A DNA stretch of 64,000 bases from an uncultured Collinsella sp. (GTDB taxonomy: Bacteria; Actinomycetota; Coriobacteriia; Coriobacteriales; Coriobacteriaceae). How positions within the stretch are numbered: position 1 is the first letter of the stretch; every line of letters starts with the position of its first letter. The notes under the pieces are model-generated. The model did not search any database and had not been told where the DNA came from. It saw nothing but the letters and a program-made list of their open reading frames with translations. The position numbers were made by a program, and so were the translations under genes. The stretch spans positions 1-64,000 of the forward strand of contig CAADUO010000030.1 of assembly GCA_900752215.1 (NCBI GenBank), written 5' to 3'. Positions 32,877 to 42,656 of this stretch are shown piece by piece.

Positions 32877-33302
32877 ATGAATAGGTTGAGGACGCTTGCC
32901 GATGTGCTGCGACAGGCTGGCTTTGCGCGCATCACGGGCCTGTTTCTTATCTTTTACCTGCTATGCTCGACGGCCGTTTGGTTGTCCGAGCCCACGACCC
33001 TCACGTTTGGTGATGGGCTCTGGTTTAGCTTTGAGACGGTCTCAACGATCGGCTTTGGCGACATTCCGGCCGAGACACCGGTTGCCCGCGCCATTACCGT
33101 CGTTCTGAGCGTTATCAGCATTTTCTACATCGCCATGCTCACGGGTGTGGCGGTGAACTACTGCAATACGCTCATCAAGATGCGCCAAAAGGACACCATG
33201 GCGCGCTTTATGGACGATCTTGAGCATTTGGAAGAACTCGACCGCGATGAGCTCGCCGATTTGTCGCGCCGCGTGCGCGAATACCGTCGCCGGCAACGAT
33301 AG
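32877..33302 (+). CDS. Two-transmembrane potassium channel family protein
   Basis: The 141-residue protein has an Ion_trans_2 layout: a first helix (ITGLFLIFYLLCSTAVWL), a pore helix, the selectivity filter TIGFGD, and a second helix (VVLSVISIFYIAMLTGVAVNY). A charged C-terminal coil of about 40 residues follows. It would tetramerise into a K+ channel; no RCK/TrkA domain is attached. The ATG at 32877 has AAAGG seven bases upstream. A GTG at 32862 in the same frame adds only five residues. The LOG-family gene follows after 36 bases. Confidence 0.85.
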   Translation: MNRLRTLADVLRQAGFARITGLFLIFYLLCSTAVWLSEPTTLTFGDGLWFSFETVSTIGFGDIPAETPVARAITVVLSVISIFYIAMLTGVAVNYCNTLIKMRQKDTMARFMDDLEHLEELDRDELADLSRRVREYRRRQR

Positions 33303-33338
33303 AACGGGTGCCGCGCGTCACGACGAGGGGGATTGCAT

Positions 33339-33872
33339 ATGAACATCACGGTGTACCTGGGCGCGAGCGTCGGCAACGACCCGGCGTTTCTGCCCGCGGT
33401 GCAGGAGCTGGGCAATTGGATTGGCGCCAACGGACACGCGCTCGTATACGGCGGGTCCAAATCGGGACTGATGGGCGCGCTCGCCGATAGCGTGCTCGAG
33501 GCAGGCGGACATGTGACGGGTGTGGAGCCGAGCTTTTTTATCGAGGCCGAGTTTCAACATGACGGAATCGACGACCTTATCGTGACGAGCGACATGGCCG
33601 AGCGCAAAGCCAAGATGATTGAGCTCGGCGATGCGTTCATCGCCTTTCCCGGCGGGACGGGCACGCTCGAGGAGATTGCCGAGGTCATGTCCGCGGTGTC
33701 GTTGGGGCATCTCGATGCGCCGTGCATTTTGTACAACCTGAACGGTTACTACAACGACCTCAAGGCGCTGCTCGGGCACATGATTGATAAGGGGCTTTCG
33801 AGCCTGAAGCGCCAGCACGGCATCTACTTTGCCGACGATTTGCGCGAGATTGCCTTGATTATCAACGGATAA
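33339..33872 (+). CDS. LOG/TIGR00730-family Rossmann-fold protein
   Basis: The 177-residue protein belongs to the 'lonely guy' family of nucleotide phosphoribohydrolases that release cytokinin-type bases from nucleoside monophosphates. Many bacterial members have no defined role. The signature PGGTGTLEE is intact (FPGGTGTLEEI), and VYGGSKSGLMG and AERKAKM supply the other active-site residues. ATG 33339 is used with GAGGGGG upstream. It probably shares a transcript with the ion-channel gene. Confidence 0.88.
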   Translation: MNITVYLGASVGNDPAFLPAVQELGNWIGANGHALVYGGSKSGLMGALADSVLEAGGHVTGVEPSFFIEAEFQHDGIDDLIVTSDMAERKAKMIELGDAFIAFPGGTGTLEEIAEVMSAVSLGHLDAPCILYNLNGYYNDLKALLGHMIDKGLSSLKRQHGIYFADDLREIALIING

Positions 33873-33952
33873 GCCTTGAGCCTGCCCCACTATGGCTCCC
33901 AATGGTGCCGTTTGCGGCGCAGACGGTTGGCTTGTCTGGGCCACACTCGCTC

Positions 33953-33958
33953 TACAAT
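33953..33958 (+). promoter_or_regulatory. -10 element (TACAAT) of the ClC gene
   Basis: TACAAT lies about 40 bases before the ClC-family start codon. No well-spaced -35 was found. Confidence 0.35.
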
Positions 33959-33997
33959 AAAACGTATCTATGTCGACTTTGACCGCGGGAGGACCCG

Positions 33998-35302
33998 ATG
34001 GATAACCTTGCCAAACCCACAAACCGCGCGCTGTTTTTAATTAGCGTTGCCGTGACCGGTGCGTTCGCAGGTGCCGCAGTCTGGCTGTTCTTCTTTGCGA
34101 TGGAGCACGGCATCGACTATCTATGGACCGAGATTCCACGCGCGCTGGGCGTTGCTTCGCCCGAGCTTGCCAGCGGCCCGTTTGGCTTTCTGCCATACCC
34201 GTTTTTCGTCTGCCTGCTGGGCGGCCTGCTGATCGGTCTGTACGAAAAGACGACGGGCACCAAGACCGACGACCTCAACCAGGTCATGGCCAAGGTCAAG
34301 CAAGACGGTCGCTACCCGTACGACAATCTGGGCAAGCTGTCGATTGCGGCGCTGCTGCCGTTGCTGTTTGGCGGAAGTATTGGACCGGAAGCCGGTCTGA
34401 CCGGCGTCATCGCGGGCCTGTGCAGCTGGGTCGGCGACCGCATGCGCCGCTTTGGTGCCGAGTTTAGGGAGCTTACGCTGCTGGGCACCCAGGCTGCCCT
34501 GACGGCGCTCTTTACCGCGCCCGTGTTTGGCTTTGTGGCGCCGCTTGCCGGAAGTACTGACGGCCAGGGCGAAGACGCCGACGATGAATCCGCGTCCGGC
34601 GAGATCACCATCAAGCTGCCCAAGGCGCAAAAGACGGTGGTCTACGGCATTGCGATTGCCGGTGGTCTGGGCACCTACCTGCTGCTCGGCCAGCTCATGG
34701 GCGGCGGCATGGGCATGCCGAGGTTCGAGGCTGCCGTGGTGGGCAACCTGGAACTTGTCTGGCTCATTCCGCTGGCGGTGGTCGGCACCGTTTGCGGATG
34801 GCTGTACTTTGTCTCTGAGCATGCGAGCGAGGCACTGTCTCATGCAATAGGGGAGCGTCCTGTCGTCAAGGCCATGCTAGCCGGTCTGGCGCTCGCCATC
34901 TGTGGCACGGTTCTGCCCTACACCATGTTTGCCGGCGAGACCCAGGCCGACGTGCTCATGGAAACCTACCTGACCATTCCCGCTGGCGTGCTTATCGCGA
35001 CCGGTCTTGTTAAGGCCATGCTGACGCCCGCCCTCATCAACCTTGGTTGGCGCGGAGGCCACTTCTTCCCGGTTATCTTCTCGGGTGTGAGCCTGGGCTA
35101 CGGCCTTGCCATCCTCACCGGCGCCGATCCGGTCTTTTGCGTCGCCGTCTGCACGGCATCGACGATGGGTGCGGTCATGCGCCAGCCGGTCATGGTCGTG
35201 GGCCTGCTGCTCATGTGCTTCCCACTCAAGGGTATCGTCTGCATGATCATCGCGGCTGTCATCGCCGCCGGCATTCCACTGCCCAAGCCGCTGCGCAAGT
35301 AG
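33998..35302 (+). CDS. ClC-family voltage-gated chloride channel/antiporter
   Basis: The 434-residue integral membrane protein has about ten hydrophobic helices. Family motifs are GGSIGPEAGLTG (the GxxGPE selectivity-filter loop) and GGHFFPVIFSG (the GxFxP loop). A charged linker with DGQGEDADDESASG interrupts the middle of the protein. It should move chloride or fluoride across the membrane; whether it is a channel or a proton antiporter is not resolved. The glutamate in GPE occupies the gating-glutamate position. GGGAGG precedes the ATG. Confidence 0.88.
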   Translation: MDNLAKPTNRALFLISVAVTGAFAGAAVWLFFFAMEHGIDYLWTEIPRALGVASPELASGPFGFLPYPFFVCLLGGLLIGLYEKTTGTKTDDLNQVMAKVKQDGRYPYDNLGKLSIAALLPLLFGGSIGPEAGLTGVIAGLCSWVGDRMRRFGAEFRELTLLGTQAALTALFTAPVFGFVAPLAGSTDGQGEDADDESASGEITIKLPKAQKTVVYGIAIAGGLGTYLLLGQLMGGGMGMPRFEAAVVGNLELVWLIPLAVVGTVCGWLYFVSEHASEALSHAIGERPVVKAMLAGLALAICGTVLPYTMFAGETQADVLMETYLTIPAGVLIATGLVKAMLTPALINLGWRGGHFFPVIFSGVSLGYGLAILTGADPVFCVAVCTASTMGAVMRQPVMVVGLLLMCFPLKGIVCMIIAAVIAAGIPLPKPLRK

Positions 35303-35337
35303 CACGGTTTTTCACGAGTCAATTCCAGAGGCGCGAG

Positions 35338-36129
35338 ATGATTCTGTACTTTAGCGCGACGGGGAACAGCGATCATGTAGCCCGTCGCATTGCAGCGGCG
35401 ACAGACGACAAAGTTATGTCGATTGAGTGTTTTGATGCCGAGGCCCTTCACCTTGCTGTGACGGAAGGTCCCTACCAGCTGGGGTTTGTCGCCCCGGTGT
35501 ATGCCTGGGGCTTGCCGACGCCGATGATCGAGTTTTTAAAGACTGCCGATCTGTCGATTGCTGCCGGCGCAAAGGGCGGCGAGCACCCGTATACGTTCTA
35601 TGTCTCGACATATGGTTCGACGACCGGGCAATCGGCCAAGTTCGCCCGCGATCTGCTACACGAGAGTGGGCTCGAGTTGGATGCGGCGATGGGCGTCAAG
35701 ATGCCCGATACCTGGACGCCCGTGTTTGATTTGTCCGACTCCAAAAAAGTCGAGAACATCAACAAGGCGGCCGAGGTGCAGATCGATACGGCGATTAAGG
35801 CAGTTCGGGCGCGCCGCACGGGCAACATGATGCGCCATCGTGTGCCTCTGTTTGCATCGTGCGCGTATCACGCAATTGGGCTGCCGCGCATGCAACAGAC
35901 GAGCAAGTTTGCCGTCGATGCCGATCGCTGCATCGGCTGCAGCCTGTGTGCCAAGCGCTGCCCCATGGCGGCGATCGAGATGCGCGACGGCCTTCCCGTC
36001 TGGACAAAGCCGGAGTGCGCAGCCTGCCTTCGTTGCCTGCACTGTTGTCCCAAGTTTGCCATCTCGCGCGGTAAGCGCACGGCCTCCCACGGTCAGTACA
36101 GGCATCCCAAGCCCGGCGTGAGGATGTAG
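35338..36129 (+). CDS. EFR1-family ferredoxin with flavodoxin-like domain
   Basis: The 263-residue protein joins an N-terminal flavodoxin-like domain (MILYFSATGNSDHVAR, the FMN phosphate loop, and PVYAWGLP) to a C-terminal 2[4Fe-4S] ferredoxin (CIGCSLCAKRCP and CAACLRCLHCCP). This is the EFR1 architecture found in gut anaerobes. It would carry electrons between flavin and Fe-S partners. The start at ATG 35338 is close behind the ClC gene, and translation is likely coupled to the preceding transcript. The physiological partner is not indicated by neighbours. Confidence 0.88.
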   Translation: MILYFSATGNSDHVARRIAAATDDKVMSIECFDAEALHLAVTEGPYQLGFVAPVYAWGLPTPMIEFLKTADLSIAAGAKGGEHPYTFYVSTYGSTTGQSAKFARDLLHESGLELDAAMGVKMPDTWTPVFDLSDSKKVENINKAAEVQIDTAIKAVRARRTGNMMRHRVPLFASCAYHAIGLPRMQQTSKFAVDADRCIGCSLCAKRCPMAAIEMRDGLPVWTKPECAACLRCLHCCPKFAISRGKRTASHGQYRHPKPGVRM

Positions 36130-36167
36130 CGGCAGCCACCATTTTCCAAAGCCATTTTAGAAAGAAG

Positions 36168-36201
36168 CCGCGCGGGGTCGTGTGTTTGCGACCTCGCGCG
36201 G
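36168..36201 (+). terminator. Terminator between convergent EFR1 and methyltransferase genes
   Basis: CCGCGCGGGGTCG (36168-36180) pairs with 36189-36201 with one mismatch and is followed by TTGTCGTTT. Confidence 0.65.
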
Positions 36202-36208
36202 TTGTCGT

Positions 36209-36946
36209 TTAGAGCTTCCTCAGCACGATGGCGATGGTGTTGAGGTATTCGAGCGCGCCGGCTTCAACGGCAGCGCGGTCGCCTGCTGCGCACTCGTTGT
36301 CGCAGGCGAGCCAGTCTTCCCATGCTTCGTCCGTGCAGAGCATAGGCTGCATCGAGACAATCTCGACGCCGGGGGTCGGCTCGATCATGGAACGCCACCA
36401 AGATATGTCGTGCATATAGTCGAGCTGCTCAGGCGTCCAGGATTTGAGCAGGCAAACGGGCAGATTGTCGTGGCAGTCGCGAACCATGCCGGGGATGCTT
36501 ACGTAGAGCATCCCGCCTTGCTTTACGTAGGGGAGTAGGCGCTCGCCCAGATAGTGCGGATCGCGGCCGTAATAGTTGTACGAGTCGATGCTCACGACCG
36601 CATCAAAATAGCCGTGCTCAAATGGTAGGCCCTGTGAGACGTCCGCCTGAACGGGATGAATCGTGTCGCGCGAGATACCGAGCGAATCGAAGAACGCGCG
36701 GTTTTCCTGTGGGTCGCTCCACAAATCGACGGCGTACGTGTCCAACCCGTATTCGCGGGCAAGCAGGGCGCTGGTGATACCGGTGCCCGATCCAAGGTCG
36801 CAGACGCGGGCCCCGCGGGGGATGCTTGCATCGCAAAGCAGCTCCTCGCAGAGCTTGAGGGGGTTCGGCCCCATGATTTTAGAGCGTACGAGTGTCGCGT
36901 CGAAGCTGGTTGCTTTTGGGAAGGATTGAGATTTCGCAGAGTTCAT
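36209..36946 (-). CDS. SAM-dependent methyltransferase, class I
   Basis: The 245-residue protein has motif I VCDLGSGTGIT (about residues 48-58), the acidic loop YAVDLW and motif IV FDAVVSIDSYNYYG, giving a Rossmann-fold methyltransferase. The aromatic motif after strand 4 (SYNYYGRD) suggests a small-molecule or nucleotide-base substrate rather than DNA, but the substrate is unknown. AGGAAAG precedes the ATG. A possible promoter (TACAAT, minus strand, 37128-37123) would give a leader of about 170 bases. Confidence 0.85.
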   Translation of the reverse strand: MNSAKSQSFPKATSFDATLVRSKIMGPNPLKLCEELLCDASIPRGARVCDLGSGTGITSALLAREYGLDTYAVDLWSDPQENRAFFDSLGISRDTIHPVQADVSQGLPFEHGYFDAVVSIDSYNYYGRDPHYLGERLLPYVKQGGMLYVSIPGMVRDCHDNLPVCLLKSWTPEQLDYMHDISWWRSMIEPTPGVEIVSMQPMLCTDEAWEDWLACDNECAAGDRAAVEAGALEYLNTIAIVLRKL

Positions 36947-37225
36947 TGTTCTTTCCTATCAGGTGCAAAATTGGCAGATGACGGAGGCGGAACGGCGCAA
37001 CAAACCACGGCCGTTGGACGGCCGTTTTGCGTCTGTATGCGATTGACCGTTCCCTAAAGAACAATGACCAAAAAGACATCCCCTTGGATGATAGAAATTG
37101 GGCCGAGGCCCGTAACGCTTTCATTGTAGAACGTCGCGCACAGGCTGGGGATATGCCATTTGTCACGGATTTACGGATGGGCGATTGCGACCGATTGTGG
37201 CCAGCATGGGTCAAGTTCCGCGTGG
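36947..37225. other. Non-coding gap with a hairpin and a possible leader
   Basis: No convincing gene lies in these 279 bases. They contain two tandem ACGGCCGT palindromes (37007-37014 and 37018-37025) followed by TTTT on the plus strand, and GGGCCGAGGCCC at 37110-37121. A TACAAT -10 for the minus-strand methyltransferase may be at 37128-37123. An in-frame plus-strand ORF (37027-37260) overlaps the permease gene and shows no family resemblance. Confidence 0.4.
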
Positions 37226-37924
37226 CTACAGGTCGCGTGCTCGATAAACCTTGGTGCTGACGGTGCGGCTGATTGCACATAGCGCGAGGGCCAGCACGGC
37301 AATTCCTGCGCACAGGCAGCCCAGAACGGCAGGATCGGGATTCGCTCCGGCAATCGACATGAGCCAGTTGCTGATGGGGTTGGAGGAGCACAGCGTGGCC
37401 ATGGTGCCGCAACCAAGCAGGGCAAACAGGCCAACGGATAGGCGCAGCGCCTCCATGTGTCCAAATCGAAAGAACAGCGGCTGCGCCAAAAACACCATCA
37501 TGAGGGAGATGAGCATCGATGCTGCCGAGGCGATTGCGATTTCAAAGACCGTCTGTCCCGTCGAAGGAATGCCCGCGCTGTTGAAGAGCGGGATGGAGGC
37601 GATGCTCAAAAGCGTAGCTGCACATGCCGTGACGGCGGAGAAGACAATAATACACAGGTAGCGTGCGCAGATGATGTCTTTGCGCGAGAACGGCAGCGTT
37701 GCCCGATAGCGCTCCCAGCCGTTTTGGTTATCGTAGCCAGCCAGTGAGTTCATGATTATGATGGGCGACATGGCGCTGACCGCGCAGGCGCCGGCGCTCA
37801 TACCGGAATCGCCGTCCGATGCGTTGGCAAGGGTCAGCACGACGAAGATGAACAGGCCGACGCCCGCAATGCTCGGGATGAGCGTGCGAGCGATGGCGAG
37901 CTCGGACATAAAGGCGCGTTTCAT
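37226..37924 (-). CDS. ABC-2-type transporter permease
   Basis: This 232-residue protein has six hydrophobic segments and the ABC-2 permease pattern PIIIMNSLAGYDNQNGWERYRATLPFSRKDIICARY. The polar WERY-ATLP-SR motif is a common cytoplasmic loop in these permeases. It pairs with the ATPase encoded immediately upstream; its ATG overlaps the ATPase stop by four bases. The complex may export a peptide or lipid-active compound; in GntR-linked (YtrA-type) systems the substrate is often a cell-envelope-active antibiotic (family knowledge, not proven here). Confidence 0.82.
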   Translation of the reverse strand: MKRAFMSELAIARTLIPSIAGVGLFIFVVLTLANASDGDSGMSAGACAVSAMSPIIIMNSLAGYDNQNGWERYRATLPFSRKDIICARYLCIIVFSAVTACAATLLSIASIPLFNSAGIPSTGQTVFEIAIASAASMLISLMMVFLAQPLFFRFGHMEALRLSVGLFALLGCGTMATLCSSNPISNWLMSIAGANPDPAVLGCLCAGIAVLALALCAISRTVSTKVYRARDL

Positions 37925-38802
37925 TTCGAAGCCCCTTTCAGCGTGAGGCGAAGATAGTCGTCAATGGTTGCCCGATCGCAGGGAATCTCGGGAAAGGCCT
38001 CGAGCGTTTCGCGACGGTTGGGCACGAGCACGTCCACGCTGTAGGCGTGGCGGGCGGCATGGGCACCTTCGACGCAAGCCATAAGCTCGGCGGCCTGCGC
38101 TTGGGTGCAGTGGGCGATGCCGGCTCGGGCGGGAATGTCCTCGCGCGGCCGGACAAACACAATCGAGCCGTTATCGATGCAGATGACGCGGTCGGCGGCG
38201 CGATCGAGGTCGGACGTAATGTGGCTCGAGAGCAGCACGCTGTGCTGGCCGTCGGCGACAAAAGCAAGCAGCTCATCGAGCAGTTCCTCGCGCGCCATGG
38301 GATCGAGGCCTGCGGTGGCTTCGTCCAAAAGGAGTAGCTTGGCATTATGGCTGAGTGCACAGGCAAGCTGCAGTTTCATGCCCATGCCGCGGGAGAGGTT
38401 CTTGACCTTTGTCTTGGGATCGAGGCCAAATCGGTCGATGAATCCGGCGAACGTTTTGCGGTCCCACGTGGGGTACGCCTGACCTACGAGTGCCTCGATC
38501 TGGCCCACCTTGAGCGTTGAAGGGAAGGGGCACGTGTCCAGGACGAGACCGACGCGGGAGCGCAGGCAGCGCTGTGTCTCATCGGGCGCGTCGGCGCCAC
38601 AGCGCTGCCCAAACAGGCGCACCTCGCCGGCATCGAGCTTGATAAGCCCGAGAGCAGCTCGAATCGTCGTTGTTTTGCCAGCACCGTTGGCACCAACAAA
38701 GCCGACGATCTGGCCAGGCTCCACGGCAAGCGTGACGCCGCGCAGCGAAAAGCTGTCGCTTACAGTGCGTGAGATGCCTTTGAGTTCAAGCAAGTTTTGC
38801 AT
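37921..38802 (-). CDS. ABC transporter ATP-binding protein
   Basis: The 293-residue ATPase has Walker A VGANGAGKTTT, signature NLSRGMGMKLQLA (a degenerate LSGG), Walker B LLLLDEATAGLDP and the H-loop LSSH. The N-terminal strand MQNLLELKGISRTV starts at 38802, preceded by GAAAGG; longer in-frame starts run through the regulator gene and are rejected. It is the middle gene of a GntR-ATPase-permease operon and powers the adjacent ABC-2 permease. A C-terminal extension (about 225-293) may contact the permease. Confidence 0.9.
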   Translation of the reverse strand: MQNLLELKGISRTVSDSFSLRGVTLAVEPGQIVGFVGANGAGKTTTIRAALGLIKLDAGEVRLFGQRCGADAPDETQRCLRSRVGLVLDTCPFPSTLKVGQIEALVGQAYPTWDRKTFAGFIDRFGLDPKTKVKNLSRGMGMKLQLACALSHNAKLLLLDEATAGLDPMAREELLDELLAFVADGQHSVLLSSHITSDLDRAADRVICIDNGSIVFVRPREDIPARAGIAHCTQAQAAELMACVEGAHAARHAYSVDVLVPNRRETLEAFPEIPCDRATIDDYLRLTLKGASK

Positions 38803-38825
38803 GGTATAGCCTTTCTTGCAGATGG

Positions 38826-39206
38826 CTACTGCATGGTTTCGGGGGCTACCAGGTCGAGCATCTCGTGCAGTTTGTCGCGCGTGACGCCCAGGGTTTCGGC
38901 TTGGCTCGCCGCTTTCGCAAGCAACTCTTCGATATGGCAGAGCTGACTTTCGCGCAAGAGTTCTTGGTTGCCCTCGGCGACAAAACAGCCTTTGCCCTGC
39001 ACGGTGCAGATAAACCCAAGCTGCTCCAGGTCGGCGTAGGCGCGCTTGGTGGTGATGACGCTCACGCCCAGGTCGCTCGCGAGTGCGCGGATGCTGGGGA
39101 GTTTGGCTCCCGCGGCGAGCGTGCCCGAAAGGATTTGAGCTTTGACCTGCGAGGATATCTGCTCGTAGATGGGCTTGTCGCTCGAATTGGATAGGATAAT
39201 GTCCAC
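38826..39206 (-). CDS. GntR-family (YtrA subfamily) regulator
   Basis: The 126-residue protein has the YtrA-subfamily layout: a GntR winged helix (about residues 10-78) with the helix-turn-helix SIRALASDLGVSVITTKRAY and the wing VQGKGCFVAEG, then a short helical tail rather than an effector domain. The GTG at 39206 has AAGGAG six bases upstream. It lies first in the operon with the ABC genes. The palindrome GTGTATATA-N16-TATATACAC overlapping its promoter suggests repression of its own operon, typically relieved by an envelope-active compound. Confidence 0.88.
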   Translation of the reverse strand: MDIILSNSSDKPIYEQISSQVKAQILSGTLAAGAKLPSIRALASDLGVSVITTKRAYADLEQLGFICTVQGKGCFVAEGNQELLRESQLCHIEELLAKAASQAETLGVTRDKLHEMLDLVAPETMQ

Positions 39207-39233
39207 AGCGGCTCCTTAGCTGTTGGGCTACAC

Positions 39234-39267
39234 GTGTATATAACCGGTAAGCACAGTATATATACAC
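39234..39267. promoter_or_regulatory. Probable YtrA-type operator
   Basis: GTGTATATA (39234-39242) and TATATACAC (39259-39267) are perfect inverted repeats. On the minus strand TATACT within the second arm is a good -10, with TTGCGT 18 bases upstream as -35. The operator would block initiation of the gntR-ABC operon. Confidence 0.55.
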
Positions 39268-39368
39268 TATGCACAGTTACGCAAGAGATAAATTCGGATT
39301 AAGCCGGCTACCCAGACCCCAACTGATGAATTTGTCCTGATAGGTGCCCTATGGCGAGGTTTCACGGC

Positions 39369-39374
39369 TACAAT
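39369..39374 (+). promoter_or_regulatory. -10 element (TACAAT) of prfC
   Basis: TACAAT lies about 50 bases before the prfC ATG. No consensus -35 is at the right distance. Confidence 0.35.
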
Positions 39375-39423
39375 AGGGCAGTTACATCGACGTAATGCAT
39401 ATAGAACGCAAGAAAGGATCCGC

Positions 39424-41037
<1,614 letters not shown>

Positions 41038-41079
41038 CGCATCGGCGCGGTGGTCCTGCGGGGCTGCCGCGCCATTTAC

Positions 41080-41108
41080 TTGCCTGATGCCGTGTGAGCG
41101 GCTATCAT
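41080..41108 (+). promoter_or_regulatory. Sigma70-like promoter of the VUT transporter
   Basis: TTGCCT (41080-41085) and TATCAT (41103-41108) are exactly 17 bases apart. Transcription from about 41115 gives a leader of about 80 bases that contains the riboswitch candidate. Confidence 0.6.
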
Positions 41109-41137
41109 ACCCACCGTCGTCTCAAGACCGAGACGTC

Positions 41138-41187
41138 CGAGCAGTTCGGGTCCGATATCCTGCTCGTTAAACCTAAAACCAAAGGAG
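41138..41187 (+). promoter_or_regulatory. preQ1-I riboswitch candidate
   Basis: CGAGCAG (41138-41144) pairs with CTGCTCG (41160-41166), with a 15-base loop that starts TTC-GGGT and has a C directly before the 3' strand. An A-rich tail (TTAAACCTAAAACC, 41167-41180) runs into AAAGGAG. As in preQ1-I RNAs, GGU in the loop can pair with ACC in the tail to make an H-type pseudoknot that masks the ribosome binding site. The downstream gene encodes a VUT-family queuosine-precursor transporter, a known preQ1 regulon member. The match is by eye, not by a covariance model. Confidence 0.5.
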
Positions 41188-41193
41188 TACATA

Positions 41194-41916
41194 ATGATCA
41201 AGAAGGTCATGGAGGACTACAAGGTCCTGTTGCGGAGCATTCCCGCGGCAACGGTTTCGCTGTTTTTCGTGAGTGTCATCATGATGAACCTGCTGGCCAA
41301 CAAAGAGCTCATCAGCCTGCCGTATCTGGCACTCGATTGCGGCTTTGTGGTGAGCTGGGTCTCGTTTTTGTGCCAGGACATGATCTGCAAGCGCTTTGGC
41401 GCCAAGGCATCCATCAAAATCTCTATCCTCGCGCTGCTGGTCAACCTGGCCGTGAGCCTGTGCTTTTGGGCATGTTCGCTCACGCCCGGCATGTGGGGCG
41501 CCTACTACGACACGGGCATGATCGAGGTCAACACCGCCCTTAACGCCACCATCGGCGGCACCTGGTACGTGGTGCTGGGCTCGTCGCTTGCCATGCTCGT
41601 TTCTGCCGTGGTTAACTCCACGCTCAACCAGTCGCTCGGCCGTATGCTCAAGAAGAATAACTTTGCGAGCTTTGCCTTCCGTTCCTATGTGTCCACGGGT
41701 GTTGGCCAGTTTATCGACAACCTGGTCTTCGCCATCGTGGTGAGCCACACGTTCTTTGGTTGGACCTGGGTGCAGGTCCTCATGTGCTCGCTGACCGGCG
41801 CCGTCGCCGAGCTGCTGTGCGAGGTCTTCCTGAGCCCCGTGGGCTACAAGGTCGTGCGCGGCTGGGAGCGCGAGAATGTGGGTTCCGAGTACCTCGAGCG
41901 CCACGCAACCGCCTAA
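41194..41916 (+). CDS. VUT-family queuosine precursor transporter
   Basis: This 240-residue membrane protein has five to six hydrophobic helices and VUT-family motifs: LPYLALDCGFVVSWVSFLCQD near the N-terminus and the SYVSTGVGQFIDNLVFA block. Members such as YhhQ import preQ0/preQ1 for queuosine formation in tRNA. The ribosome site AAAGGAG lies next to the candidate riboswitch. A short-chain dehydrogenase gene follows after nine bases and is probably cotranscribed. No tgt or queC-E genes are in the window, suggesting salvage. Confidence 0.87.
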   Translation: MIKKVMEDYKVLLRSIPAATVSLFFVSVIMMNLLANKELISLPYLALDCGFVVSWVSFLCQDMICKRFGAKASIKISILALLVNLAVSLCFWACSLTPGMWGAYYDTGMIEVNTALNATIGGTWYVVLGSSLAMLVSAVVNSTLNQSLGRMLKKNNFASFAFRSYVSTGVGQFIDNLVFAIVVSHTFFGWTWVQVLMCSLTGAVAELLCEVFLSPVGYKVVRGWERENVGSEYLERHATA

Positions 41917-41925
41917 GGAGCAAGT

Positions 41926-42606
41926 ATGCGGGTTTTGATCACGGGCGCTTCGGGCGGTATCGGAGCCGCGTGCGTGCAGCGCTTTTTGGACGAGGGCCAC
42001 GAGGTCGTGGGCTTTGACCTGCTGCCGGCGGCGATCGAACACGAGCGCTACCGCCATCTGATCGTTGATGTTCGCGAGCCTAACTCGTTTCCAGGTGACC
42101 TTGAGCCTCAGGTGATCGTGAACGTTGCCGGCACGCAAGACTCGGCCGACGATATCGCTGCCAACCTGTGTGGCACCATCAACGTGACCGAGCGCTACGC
42201 CTTTGTGGGCGAGGGGCTTGCCGCCAAGCCGGCGCCGGCTATCAAGTCCGTGGTCAATGTGGGGTCGGCGAGCGGGCATACGGGATCGGAGTTTCCCGCC
42301 TATGCCGCCAGCAAGGGCGGCGTTATCGCCTACACCAAGAACCTTGCAAACCGCCTGGCACCGCAGGCCATCGCCAACAGTGTGGACCCGGGCGGCGTTA
42401 TCACGCCGCTCAACCGTTGCGTGATGGAAGACGAACACCTGTGGAACCAGATTATGGAGCTCACGCCGCTTAAGCGCTGGGCCACCGCCCAAGAGATCGC
42501 CGAGTGGATCTACTTTGTGGGCGTGACCAACCGGTTTATGACCGGGCAGAGTCTGCTGATCGATGGCGGCGAGGCCGGCCGCACACAATTTATTTGGCCC
42601 GAATAG
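41926..42606 (+). CDS. Short-chain dehydrogenase/reductase (SDR)
   Basis: The 226-residue Rossmann-fold oxidoreductase has the cofactor loop TGASGGIGAA, NVAG in strand 4 and the catalytic YAASK (Tyr-x-x-x-Lys) with a Ser in NVGSASGHTG. A DPGGVITPL motif follows. It likely uses NAD(P)H; the substrate is unknown. AGGAG lies just upstream of the ATG, directly after the VUT transporter, and a strong terminator follows. A link to preQ1 salvage is not evident. Confidence 0.88.
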   Translation: MRVLITGASGGIGAACVQRFLDEGHEVVGFDLLPAAIEHERYRHLIVDVREPNSFPGDLEPQVIVNVAGTQDSADDIAANLCGTINVTERYAFVGEGLAAKPAPAIKSVVNVGSASGHTGSEFPAYAASKGGVIAYTKNLANRLAPQAIANSVDPGGVITPLNRCVMEDEHLWNQIMELTPLKRWATAQEIAEWIYFVGVTNRFMTGQSLLIDGGEAGRTQFIWPE

Positions 42607-42608
42607 GA

Positions 42609-42643
42609 AACGCGCCCGACGGAAAGCCGTCGGGCGCGTTTTT
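42609..42643 (+). terminator. Rho-independent terminator after the SDR gene
   Basis: A perfect 14-bp stem (42609-42622 with 42627-42640) has an AAAG loop and ends in GTTTTT. Being nearly symmetric, it may also serve the convergent ung gene. Confidence 0.85.
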
Positions 42644-42656
42644 GATGTATCGATTT

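Noticed and set aside
37007..37029. ACGGCCGT hairpin plus TTTT as a plus-strand terminator
   Set aside because: There is no plus-strand gene upstream that it could terminate. It may be part of a leader on the other strand.
37027..37260. 77-residue plus-strand ORF upstream of the permease
   Set aside because: It has no ribosome site, overlaps the permease gene and shows no recognisable pattern.
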